Source of the DNA: Zhongshania sp.
GTDB lineage: Bacteria; Pseudomonadota; Gammaproteobacteria; Pseudomonadales; Spongiibacteraceae
Length of the DNA stretch: 64,000 nt
Reading direction: 5' to 3'
Assembly: GCF_029212375.1 (NCBI RefSeq)
Contig: NZ_JARGNU010000002.1
Span: 348,260 to 412,259 of the forward strand
Positions 17,779 to 25,822 of the stretch are shown here, piece after piece. Numbering within the stretch: the stretch's first letter is position 1; every line of letters starts with the position of its first letter. A model generated the notes under the pieces. It saw nothing but the letters and a program-made list of their open reading frames with translations. It was not told where the DNA came from and ran no database searches. Made by a program: the position numbers and the translations under genes.

Positions 17779-18603
17779 ATGATTGAAATTGCAGATGTGA
17801 CCAGTCGCACCGGTGAGCCGGGCAAGGGTAAGAATAGTCGCGGTGCCAAGCGCTTCAAAGTGCCGAAGGCATCTGAGTTGCTGGCCGGTAGTATTCGCGA
17901 CCAGATTATACGGGGCAAGCTTAGGGACGGGGATCAGCTGCCCGCTGAAGCCAATCTTATGGAACAGTTTGATGTTTCGCGTCCGACTATTCGCGAAGCG
18001 TATCGCATCCTTGAAGCGCAGCAGCTGGTATCGGTTACCCGAGGCGCCAAAGGTGGCGCGGTAGTGCATGCGCCCAGCCCCGATTTGATTGCTGAAAACA
18101 CCCTTATGGTCTTGCAGTCACAGGGGGTGACCGTCTCTGAAGTTTATTTAGCGCGCAATGCTTCTGAGCCCGCCTTGGTGCGTCTGGTGGTGAATAATGC
18201 GCAGGAAGCGGCGCCGCCCAAATTGCGCGAGTGTTTGGCTGCAGAAGAAGCTGCGCTGCTGAAAGACCCTCAGGCATTCTCGCGGGCCTTGGCAGATTTT
18301 CACAGTACCTTGGTTGATCTGGCTGGCAACCGTCCGCTGGGGCTACTTTACAGCGCTATTTCCTCGATTATCTCTGCGCATCAGGCCATCGTGGCTGAAG
18401 CAAAGTGGCGTAACAAAGAAACAGGGCAGAAGACCCTAGCTGCGGGCCTGCGTTCACAGGCGAAGCTGATTGATTTGATTGAAGCGGGCGATGCCGACAA
18501 GGCGGTGGCGCATTGGCGTCGCCACAATGAAGCGGCCTACCAAATGTGGATCTCTGGCTACGAAGACACCACCATACTGGAAGTGCTCAGCCGCAATAGC
18601 TAG
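17779..18603 (+). CDS. GntR-family regulator, FadR/FCD subfamily
   Basis: 274 residues. Winged helix-turn-helix at about 33-105: 'IRDQIIRGKLRDGDQLPAE' and 'FDVSRPTIREAYRILEA' are classical GntR motifs. An all-alpha FCD-like ligand domain follows (about 120-260) with 'RNASEPALVRL' and 'HSTLVDLAGNRPLGLL'. It is divergent from the long leftward catabolic run and upstream of the P450-fusion gene, so it probably senses an acyl-CoA or acid intermediate of that pathway and represses both (inference). Confidence 0.9.
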   Translation: MIEIADVTSRTGEPGKGKNSRGAKRFKVPKASELLAGSIRDQIIRGKLRDGDQLPAEANLMEQFDVSRPTIREAYRILEAQQLVSVTRGAKGGAVVHAPSPDLIAENTLMVLQSQGVTVSEVYLARNASEPALVRLVVNNAQEAAPPKLRECLAAEEAALLKDPQAFSRALADFHSTLVDLAGNRPLGLLYSAISSIISAHQAIVAEAKWRNKETGQKTLAAGLRSQAKLIDLIEAGDADKAVAHWRRHNEAAYQMWISGYEDTTILEVLSRNS

Positions 18604-18970
18604 TTAACGGTCTTTAATTGATCGATTAGGGGCTTGTGCTAAGCCCCTAATCTTAAGCCCCTAATCTTAAGCTCTACGCTTAGCTCTCAAAGCAATCCTC
18701 CTGTAGCAACCCCTCTGTAGCAACCCCAAAGCACAGCTCCCCCGAAAGCCTTGGCTAACACCGCAAAAGCAGGCATTAAAACGTTTTATCTGGCGCCGCT
18801 GCACCTGTCGATACTGGCTGTCGCCGCCTAAACCTTGTCTTAACATCATTTTAAGCCCCGTGATTCGAGTGCGCTTAATCATCTGCATCTTTACAACAAT
18901 TAAGTATTATGTATCAATATGTGAGACTAAATACTTAAATGTTTCATTTTGATATGTGAGAGGCTCTGCC
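18604..18970. promoter_or_regulatory. Spacer with operator-like inverted repeat before the P450-DUF3237 gene
   Basis: Apart from the hairpin at its left end and a short duplication (CTGTAGCAACCCC) near 18707-18730, this 367-bp spacer has no gene. TTAAGTATT (18900-18908) and AATACTTAA (18930-18938) form a perfect 9-bp inverted repeat around TGTATCAAT, and a 'GATATGTGAGA' half-repeat lies close to the start codon. It is likely the promoter and operator of the fusion gene, possibly bound by the neighbouring GntR or TetR protein. Confidence 0.45.
18624..18668. terminator. 12-bp hairpin with a duplicated arm after the GntR gene
   Basis: GATTAGGGGCTT (18624-18635) and AAGCCCCTAATC (18641-18652) form a perfect 12-bp stem with a 5-nt loop, 20 bp after the GntR stop. 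The right arm with two extra bases (AAGCCCCTAATCTT, 18641-18654) is repeated in tandem at 18655-18668, which permits an alternative longer-loop hairpin. There is no T-run after it, so termination would be weak or the hairpin serves another purpose. Confidence 0.5.
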
Positions 18971-20734
18971 ATGAGTAGTAATACCCTGAAGGTTGGTGAC
19001 GTCGACCTAGCTAATCCTGAAATTTTTGAAAAGGCTGTTCCCCACGAATACTTTGCGCTGCTGCGCAAGGAGGCGCCGATTACGTGGCAGCCGCAGCCAG
19101 ATGAGGAGAACGGCGGCTTTTGGAATATCACTCGCTATGCAGACATTGAAGAAATTGAAAAGAACGTTGAGGTTTTTACCAGCCGCTGCGATATCAGTCC
19201 GATGCCAGTGCCGCAGTCGACCTTAGAAAATACCATTGATCACTCGATTATTATGAGTGATCCACCGCGCCACACCTTTTTGCGTCAGGCGATAATGAAA
19301 GCCTTTACACCAAAGGCGATTAAAAAGCTTGAGGAGACGATACAAACCTGTGCGGTAGATGCGATGAACGCGATTATCGACAAGGGTGTGTGTGATCTCC
19401 ACGACATGGCAGCTTATACGCCGATTGAAGTGGTTGCGGAAATTCTTGGTGTGCCCGCCCACGACCGACAAAAATTGTTTGATTGGGCCAATGCCATGTT
19501 TGGCAGCAGCGACCCAGAGCTGTCTGATCCTCAACGCAATATGATGGGCGCGTTTCAGATGTTTTCCTATGCTCGCCGTTTGGGCATGGCCCGTCGGGCT
19601 AATCCTAGCGACGATGTATTTAGTATGCTTTCTGCTGCAGAGGAAGATGGCGAGCAGCTTAGTGACATCGACCTCGGTGCGACGTTTATCGTACTGGCCA
19701 CTGCGGGTAACGAGACGACGCGCACCCAATTTCTGCAGGGTGCGCTACTGCTCATTGAGCATCCTGAAGTGGCGGCGCAACTGCGGGAAGATCCCTCGCT
19801 GATGAATAATGCGGTAGAAGAAATGCTGCGCTTGACCACCCCAGCGATGTGTTTTGCACGGCGTGCGGCTCGGGATCATGTGGTTAATGGCCAGTTGATT
19901 CAGGCTGGTGAAAAAGTCTTGATGTGGTATGTCTCGGGCAATCGCGACGAGGCGGTATTTGACGATCCAAATACCTTTAATATCTTCCGCAAAAATGCCA
20001 ATAAACATTTATCCTTTGGCGCGACCGGGGCTATTCATCGCTGCTTGGGCGCGAATTTGGCCCGCACCGAATTGCGCGCCATGTTGCAGCAGCTGGTGAC
20101 CCGTCTGCCAGATGTACAGTTGGGTGGCAAGGTTGATCGTCTGCGCAGTAATTTCACCAACGGTATCAAGCGTATGCCGGTAAAATTCAGTAAAGCCGAG
20201 CCCACGGCAGATGCATCTCATGTCACAATGTATGCCTCCGGTTACGAGGCGGCCTTGAAACAGGGCGCCAATGCCGCCGAGCCAGAAGTGGTATTGCAGG
20301 CCAGTGAGGGGCACGGGATTGAGCTGGTGCATCTTGCCAAGGTGGTGTTGGAGCTTGGTGTACCGATCATTATTCCTGAAGGGCCGCGGGGTACTCGCTT
20401 GATGGTTGATGTTACTAAGGCGAGCTGGGATGGCGCGCGAATTAAAGCGCTTGGCGCGCCATGCCCGGCAGGGGATTGGGCGACGGTGAGTGCCGACGGC
20501 ACGCTGATGATTGATGTGCGGGCGACAATTGAGACCCATGACGGCGCGACCATTTTTATTAGCTACGAAGGGCGCTCGGATTATTCAAAAGGCGGTACGG
20601 CGCCGATTATTATTACGCCAAAGTTTGAAACGGCAGATCCACGCTATATGTGGCTAAACAAGGTGCAGGCGGTGGGGCGTGGTCATGCGGAAGGCATGAG
20701 TAAACTTATTTATGATGTTTACGAAGTTCGTTGA
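18971..20734 (+). CDS. Cytochrome P450 fused to a C-terminal DUF3237 domain
   Basis: 587 residues from ATG 18971 (GAGAGG 7 nt upstream). Residues about 1-408 are a soluble bacterial P450 of the CYP125/CYP142-like size: I-helix 'ATAGNETTR', K-helix EMLR, and haem ligand Cys near residue 358. The haem loop reads FGATGAIHRCLG, two residues longer between Phe and Cys than the usual FGxGxHxCxG. After a short linker, residues about 440-587 match DUF3237: 'EGPRGTRLMVDV', 'PAGDWATVSADGTLMIDVR' (in halves), 'THDGATIFISYEG', 'FETADPRYMWLN'. DUF3237 has no firm function but occurs with aromatic and steroid catabolism. The pair suggests oxidation coupled to handling of the product. No ferredoxin gene is nearby. 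Confidence 0.92.
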   Translation: MSSNTLKVGDVDLANPEIFEKAVPHEYFALLRKEAPITWQPQPDEENGGFWNITRYADIEEIEKNVEVFTSRCDISPMPVPQSTLENTIDHSIIMSDPPRHTFLRQAIMKAFTPKAIKKLEETIQTCAVDAMNAIIDKGVCDLHDMAAYTPIEVVAEILGVPAHDRQKLFDWANAMFGSSDPELSDPQRNMMGAFQMFSYARRLGMARRANPSDDVFSMLSAAEEDGEQLSDIDLGATFIVLATAGNETTRTQFLQGALLLIEHPEVAAQLREDPSLMNNAVEEMLRLTTPAMCFARRAARDHVVNGQLIQAGEKVLMWYVSGNRDEAVFDDPNTFNIFRKNANKHLSFGATGAIHRCLGANLARTELRAMLQQLVTRLPDVQLGGKVDRLRSNFTNGIKRMPVKFSKAEPTADASHVTMYASGYEAALKQGANAAEPEVVLQASEGHGIELVHLAKVVLELGVPIIIPEGPRGTRLMVDVTKASWDGARIKALGAPCPAGDWATVSADGTLMIDVRATIETHDGATIFISYEGRSDYSKGGTAPIIITPKFETADPRYMWLNKVQAVGRGHAEGMSKLIYDVYEVR

Positions 20735-20761
20735 GCGATTAAGGAAAAACAAGGGGCGGTA

Positions 20762-21472
20762 ATGAAGGTAGTTGGAGCAATCCCGCGCAGCGACGAGGGG
20801 CTGGATAAGGTCTTGAGCGCGGCGGCGCGGGCGGTGGCTCGCCTCGGTGTGTACAAGGTGGCGATGGACGATATTGCCGCCGAGGCCGAGATGTCGCGGG
20901 CCACACTGTATCGGCGCTTCGGTAGTCGCGACGCCATTATTGCCGCCTTGATTTCTGAGCAGGCGCGGCCTTTTGTTGAAGATGCAATACGTCTGTCGGC
21001 GGGCGCTGAGAGTTTTGCTGAGCAGATGGAAATTAACACCGTGCAGGCGGTGTTGAATATTAATCAGTATGAGGCGCTCGCGGCTATTTTTGCCCATGGC
21101 AATGATCCTCAGAATTTGCGCCTTATTCGGCCTGTTTACCGCGAGTTGGTGTTGGTTATTTTGATCCCATCGCTGGAGGCGGCGCGGGAGTCTGGCGAGC
21201 TTCGTGATGGTCTCGACAACGAGGAAGTCGCCGAGTGGTTGATGCGCGAGTTTTTGTTATTGGTTTCTGAAGGCGACTGGACCGAGCATCGCCTGCGGCG
21301 GCGAGTTCGGCAATTTTTATTGCCGGTGCTTTTGAAAGACAATCTCGATAATGACCTTGGTGTTATTACTGCCAAACAGCCTGCCGAACAACGTTTAGAT
21401 AATATGGAAAAGCGGCTTAGTGAAATACAGCAGGCCGTGGCCTTGATTAGTCACAGTCTATTGAATAAATAA
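20762..21472 (+). CDS. TetR-family regulator
   Basis: 236 residues. The N-terminal HTH is clear: 'VAMDDIAAEAEMSRATLYRRFGSRDAIIAALI' spread over about 40-70. The C-terminal half is helical and ends in a short coiled-coil-like tail ('RLDNMEKRLSEIQQAVAL'). It starts 27 bp after the P450-DUF3237 stop on the same strand with GGGGCGG upstream, so it is likely in the same transcript and may regulate the fusion gene. Ligand unknown. Confidence 0.88.
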   Translation: MKVVGAIPRSDEGLDKVLSAAARAVARLGVYKVAMDDIAAEAEMSRATLYRRFGSRDAIIAALISEQARPFVEDAIRLSAGAESFAEQMEINTVQAVLNINQYEALAAIFAHGNDPQNLRLIRPVYRELVLVILIPSLEAARESGELRDGLDNEEVAEWLMREFLLLVSEGDWTEHRLRRRVRQFLLPVLLKDNLDNDLGVITAKQPAEQRLDNMEKRLSEIQQAVALISHSLLNK

Positions 21473-21616
21473 AATATACCTTGATGTAGGTCCTTGCTGT
21501 TGAGTGGCTAATGGCTTGTCCAGTTTGCTCGCTCGACATAGAATCCCTTTGTCTAGTACTACGGTTTGTAAGTTTTGCAGTCAGCTTTTTAGCACAAAGG
21601 ATAATCATTTCTGCTT

Positions 21617-23050
21617 ATGGGATTCCAGTCACCAAATGATATGAAATTGGCGCATAGTCTCGCCAAGCAAATTACGCGAGACATTGTTGCTGGCGGGCTC
21701 TCGGCCGATCAGCTTCTTGGCCGCGAGGCCGACCTTCGCGCCCGATATTCGGTTAGTAGAGATACCTTTCGCGAAGCCCTGCGCCAATTAGAGTGGCTCG
21801 GTATTACGCGATCGCAGCGCGGGATTAATGGCGGAATATACGTGCAGGCGCCCAAGCAGTCGCTGGTGGTGAATTTGCTCCGAGATTATTTTGATTTTTC
21901 CCAAGCCGATTTTAGTGATCTGCTAAAGGTGCGAGCGGTGCTCGAACAAGATTTAGTGCGGGTGGCGCTGCAGAAATTGGACAACCGCGACATTGTTAAA
22001 TTGCGGATTTTGCAGGGCCAATACCAGCAGGGAATGCCGCGAGAGCAATTTGTTGTTTTATTGTTTCGTTTTTATCGCCAGTTAATGGATATTACCGATA
22101 ACGACGTTGTTACCTTATGTTTGATGCCTTTAATTTTTGTCACTGTTGATTTGGTTAATTTTGAAAAGCTGAGTGACGAGGAATTTGCCCTTAATAGTGC
22201 CTTGGCGTGGTCGAAACTCAGTTTATTGCTGAATGAAATTATTGCGGGTAATAGCGCAATAGCGAGTACGCACCTCCAAGGGTTTTTGGATTTCACGGCT
22301 GAATCGGTGGCCAGTCAAATAGCAACGTTGCACAGTGTGTCGGCCTATCCGGATTGGTTTGATGACAGCCATAGTAAGCTGGCAGAAGGCTTGATTTACC
22401 GGATACATCGCGATATCCGTGATACTGGCTGTGAAAATGGCGAGCGCCTGGGAACAGAAACTGAGCTCATGAACCGCTATGCGGTGAGCCGAAGTACCTT
22501 TCGCGAAGCGTGTCGGGTGTTGGAAACAGTGGGTTTGGTTTATATGCAAAAGGGGCGCGATGGAGGCCTTAGAGTAGGACAGCCAAAGCCTGATAATGCG
22601 ATATCGGCGGTGGTGTATTACTTGAATGCGACCGCAGCGCCCTATGCCGATATTGCCGCAGTGCGCGCTGCGGTTGAGCTTGCAGCTATACCCCTCGCTG
22701 CAGAAATGCTGACTGAAGATGACGCTAAGTCTTTGTCAGTTTTGATTGAAACCCAGCAGGCGTTAGTTGGCGAGGCGAGTTTTACCAGTGCGGCGATGGC
22801 TACCCAAAAAGCGATTAACCATCTGGGTGGCAATGCCATACTTAACTTCTATTACGATGCTTTGCTAGACAGTATTTATCTCACCGAGCAGGGTAAGCAG
22901 GCCTTGGCCAAGTTAGCAAAATATGCTGAGCCAATTACGGCGAGCCAGTCTGCTATCGTCGACGCGGTGCTACACCGCGACCCCTCGCTAGCGCGGCGCA
23001 GGGTCTTGCAACACCACAACATAATTGAAAAATATATAGCGGGTGTGTAG
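21617..23050 (+). CDS. Regulator with two tandem GntR-type modules
   Basis: 477 residues, about twice the length of a normal FadR/FCD protein. The first winged helix is at about 10-80 ('READLRARYSVSRDTFREAL', 'RGINGGIYVQAP'), the second at about 253-325 ('TETELMNRYAVSRSTFREAC', 'KGRDGGLRVGQP'). Each is followed by a helical domain resembling FCD (about 90-235 and 330-470), so this is an internal duplication or fusion of two GntR proteins. The second helical domain is better preserved. It is convergent with the aldehyde dehydrogenase gene with only 6 bp between stops. Target unknown. Confidence 0.88.
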   Translation: MGFQSPNDMKLAHSLAKQITRDIVAGGLSADQLLGREADLRARYSVSRDTFREALRQLEWLGITRSQRGINGGIYVQAPKQSLVVNLLRDYFDFSQADFSDLLKVRAVLEQDLVRVALQKLDNRDIVKLRILQGQYQQGMPREQFVVLLFRFYRQLMDITDNDVVTLCLMPLIFVTVDLVNFEKLSDEEFALNSALAWSKLSLLLNEIIAGNSAIASTHLQGFLDFTAESVASQIATLHSVSAYPDWFDDSHSKLAEGLIYRIHRDIRDTGCENGERLGTETELMNRYAVSRSTFREACRVLETVGLVYMQKGRDGGLRVGQPKPDNAISAVVYYLNATAAPYADIAAVRAAVELAAIPLAAEMLTEDDAKSLSVLIETQQALVGEASFTSAAMATQKAINHLGGNAILNFYYDALLDSIYLTEQGKQALAKLAKYAEPITASQSAIVDAVLHRDPSLARRRVLQHHNIIEKYIAGV

Positions 23051-23061
23051 CTCGCGCTACA
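23046..23061. terminator. Short hairpin across two convergent stop codons
   Basis: TGTAGC (23046-23051) and GCTACA (23056-23061) with a TCGC loop form a 6-bp stem that overlaps the stops of the tandem-GntR and aldehyde dehydrogenase genes. On the plus strand it is followed by GCATTTT. It is a weak candidate for a shared terminator. Confidence 0.35.
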
Positions 23062-24484
23062 GCATTTTGTCCACAAATCTTTGTTTTTTGTCCGTCGATG
23101 GTGGTGCTAAATATTTGCCAATGCTCAGTAAGCCTTGGTGATAAACCGCTTTTTTGTGGCTGAATTGTAAGAAGCCATGGTGCCCGTGGTAAGAGCCCAT
23201 GCCGCTGTTGCCAATACCCGCTAGAGGAAGATCTGGGCAGGTAATGTGTTGCGCTACATCATTGATTGTTACCCCGCCAGAGCAGGTATTCTGCAGTAGG
23301 TTTTGAATATTGGTTTTGTTATTGCTGAAGCAGTACAGCGCCAGCGGCCGGTGTTTACTGTTGACGTAACTCACGGTTTCATTGAAATCGCGATACGTTT
23401 TAATCACCAGTATCGGGCCAAACAGTTCATCGTTAATTACTCTTAAGCTTTCGTCGGGGTTGATAACAAAGCGGAAGGGCATCTTTCGTGGGCTATTGCT
23501 AAAGTCTTCGTTGGCGGGGTTGAATTCTTCGATTCGGCAGCCGGCGGCTTTTGCCTCGTCGATGTACCCTTGCAAACGGTCGTAGTGGCGCTGGTTAATA
23601 ATCGAGGTGACGTCTTCATTGTCGGCGATAGAGCTGAAAAAACCGCCAAGCGTGGCTGTCGCTGCACTGAGAAATTCTTCAAGCTTAGTTTCTGGCAGTA
23701 ACACGTAATCCGGTGACAGGCAGAGCTGTCCAGAATTCATGATTTTCATGGTCATGGTGCGTTGCGCGGCTTGCTGAATATTGGCGCTTTGATCGACGAT
23801 AACTGGGCATTTGCCACCGAGTTCTAAGGTCAGTGGTACTAGGTTTTGCGCGGCAGCAGCCATGACCGATTTAGCAATTTCTGGTCCGCCAGTGTAGACC
23901 AAGTGATCGAAGGCTAGTTTAGAAAATTCTATAGCGGTATTTACGTCGCCATTTACCACGGTCATCTCGGTGGGGTCGAAACCATCTGCGACCATGGTGC
24001 TGATGACGGTAGACGTTGCAGGCGTTAAATCCGAAGGTTTAAGCATGACCCGATTGCCGGCGGCAATAGCACCTATAGCAGGTGAAAACGCTAAGTGCGC
24101 GGGAAAGTTCCACGGCGACATATTGCCTATCACACCGAGTGGCTGGTAGTGAATCTGTGCTTTAGAGCTCATTATATTCATGGGGAAAGGCACTTTGCGG
24201 TTTTCGGGGCGCATCCATTTTTTGACTTCTTTTTGGGTTTCTTTGGCTTCGCGGCTACTGGCGAGTACGTCGGTGATGGTTGACTGGAAGCGGCTGCGGT
24301 GACCGAAATCATGAGACAAGGCTTCAATTAATTGATCTTTATAGCGCAGATGGATGTCGGCGATGCGGGCTAGGCGGTCGATTCTGATTGCGGCGTCGGG
24401 AAAGCCGTCTTTCATAAAGCTATCGCGTTGTGCTTGCAGCAGTTCTTGTAGCGGCTTGGCGCTGTCTTGGTGTGGCTGGTTCAT
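23057..24484 (-). CDS. Aldehyde dehydrogenase (coniferyl aldehyde dehydrogenase-like)
   Basis: 475 residues of the ALDH superfamily. Seen: 'GNMSPWNFP' cofactor loop, 'ELGGKCPVIVD' with the general-base Glu, and the nucleophile in 'NSGQLCLSPDYVLLP'. The residue pattern and length fit the coniferyl-aldehyde or long-chain group (YdcW/CalB-like) with a hydrophobic C-terminal tail ('HQGLLSIGKYLAPP'). The usual FTGS motif reads YTGG. It oxidises an aldehyde to the acid with NAD(P)+; an aldehyde arising from P450 or aldolase chemistry nearby is plausible. A TetR gene lies 44 bp upstream on the same strand. Confidence 0.88.
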   Translation of the reverse strand: MNQPHQDSAKPLQELLQAQRDSFMKDGFPDAAIRIDRLARIADIHLRYKDQLIEALSHDFGHRSRFQSTITDVLASSREAKETQKEVKKWMRPENRKVPFPMNIMSSKAQIHYQPLGVIGNMSPWNFPAHLAFSPAIGAIAAGNRVMLKPSDLTPATSTVISTMVADGFDPTEMTVVNGDVNTAIEFSKLAFDHLVYTGGPEIAKSVMAAAAQNLVPLTLELGGKCPVIVDQSANIQQAAQRTMTMKIMNSGQLCLSPDYVLLPETKLEEFLSAATATLGGFFSSIADNEDVTSIINQRHYDRLQGYIDEAKAAGCRIEEFNPANEDFSNSPRKMPFRFVINPDESLRVINDELFGPILVIKTYRDFNETVSYVNSKHRPLALYCFSNNKTNIQNLLQNTCSGGVTINDVAQHITCPDLPLAGIGNSGMGSYHGHHGFLQFSHKKAVYHQGLLSIGKYLAPPSTDKKQRFVDKML

Positions 24485-24528
24485 AAATCGGCACTCATTG
24501 TCGTCGTTGTTAGGGGTTTAGGTTTGGT

Positions 24529-25164
24529 TTACAGATAACGGAGCTTGTCTAATATTTGATCAAGCTTGGTGTTGATGTCGTCAGCTTTGGCTGCGGTAGT
24601 TGTGTTAGGTCTGAGCGCATCAACAATAAAAATTTGTATATAGCGGTCAAGTGGTTCGTTCGCGAAACTAGGGGGGAGTGGAATGCTCATCAGCGTCCAC
24701 ATTTGTCTTAGTATCCAGTCGGCGATTTCATCGCTGTGCAGGTCTTGGCGGAGCACACCTTGTTGTTGGCAGCGCAGCATAAAAGGCGATATCACACTAA
24801 GGATGGCGGCGAGCCCCTTGCCGTCTTCCTTGTGCATTAATTTCACCGCGTGGGTGATGTTTTTTTCATCCCAGGGTAAATAGCGGCGCGACTGGGCGAT
24901 GCTGGCGACCTGCTTGCTGAATTCAAAAAGGCGCTGTTCGGGGGCTTCAATGGCCTCTACGTCGGCAATAATGTCTTTGAGTATATTGGCCCACATGCTT
25001 GCGACTACGCAGGAGAACATGTCGTCGAGATTTCTAAACTCCCGATAAAATGAGGTTCTAGATACCCCTGCCGATTGGCACAGCGCATTGATCTGGGCAT
25101 CTGCCAGGCTGTGGTCTTTTAAATATTGTTCAGCCGTAGCGAGAATTTTTATGCGAATACTGCT
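24529..25164 (-). CDS. TetR-family regulator
   Basis: About 211 residues from ATG 25164; a TTG 42 nt upstream (25206) is in frame but less likely. HTH: 'ALCQSAGVSRTSFYREFRNLDDMFS' in two helices, about 28-55. The helical ligand domain contains 'QQQGVLRQDLHSDEIADWILRQMW'-type sequence late in the protein, and the end is a short amphipathic helix. It lies upstream of the aldehyde dehydrogenase on the same strand and divergent from the first TonB-dependent receptor, so it may control both directions via the repeats in the 658-bp spacer. Confidence 0.87.
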   Translation of the reverse strand, partial: SSIRIKILATAEQYLKDHSLADAQINALCQSAGVSRTSFYREFRNLDDMFSCVVASMWANILKDIIADVEAIEAPEQRLFEFSKQVASIAQSRRYLPWDEKNITHAVKLMHKEDGKGLAAILSVISPFMLRCQQQGVLRQDLHSDEIADWILRQMWTLMSIPLPPSFANEPLDRYIQIFIVDALRPNTTTAAKADDINTKLDQILDKLRYL

Positions 25165-25822
25165 CATACTTTTGGAATTTCTCTCTTTGAGCTTGGCGAC
25201 CGGCAAAGGGCTTCGCGGTTGCCTATGCTGGTATTGATTTGGCCTTGGCCATTGCTGGCGGCGACAGCAGGGACTTGAGAATTGGGGGCACTGTCAAGGC
25301 AAGGGAATGACGGCAGGCTGTTTATGTGAAGTGGTACGTCGGGCATAAAATCTGACTCCTTGGCGTAATTTGTACTGTTTCTCTGCGTAAAGCTTATGCT
25401 TTTGAGTTTGTGTATGCGAATTTTAGGTACATTTTGTGGGTGTTGTTTCATTGTAAAGCAACATATTTTTATATATGTAATATTTTTGTTTGAAAAGCAT
25501 GAGTGAATACTTCGCTATTGACATTTTTGTAGAATATTATCATATAAAACAGTATGTTATATTAATTGTTTAATTGATATATAGGATTACTTTACAGTAT
25601 GTTAAAGATGACGCTATAGTATGTCGAGAAAAATAACTTGGGTTTTTACTTCTTTGGCAAGGGCTAAATCGTTCAACTGTCCATTATGCCGCTGAGAATC
25701 GTGTTTTTTCTTCGGGGTGTGACACGAATCTAGAGAATACAGTAGTCGTATTGTTTTCCCTTGCCCCAGTATTTGGCCGATATGAGAAATTTGTTGATTC
25801 AATAATAAGAGGAGATAGGGAA
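25165..25822. promoter_or_regulatory. AT-rich divergent spacer with three AGTATGT repeats
   Basis: No convincing gene is present. ACAGTATGTTA occurs exactly at 25549-25559 and 25594-25604, and a shorter AGTATGT copy lies at 25618-25624, giving spacings of 45 and 22 bp between equivalent bases (close to whole helical turns). A TTGACA hexamer at 25518-25523 with AT-rich sequence downstream is a possible -35 element for the receptor gene. The set looks like a regulator-binding array for the adjacent TetR or another factor (inference). Confidence 0.4.
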
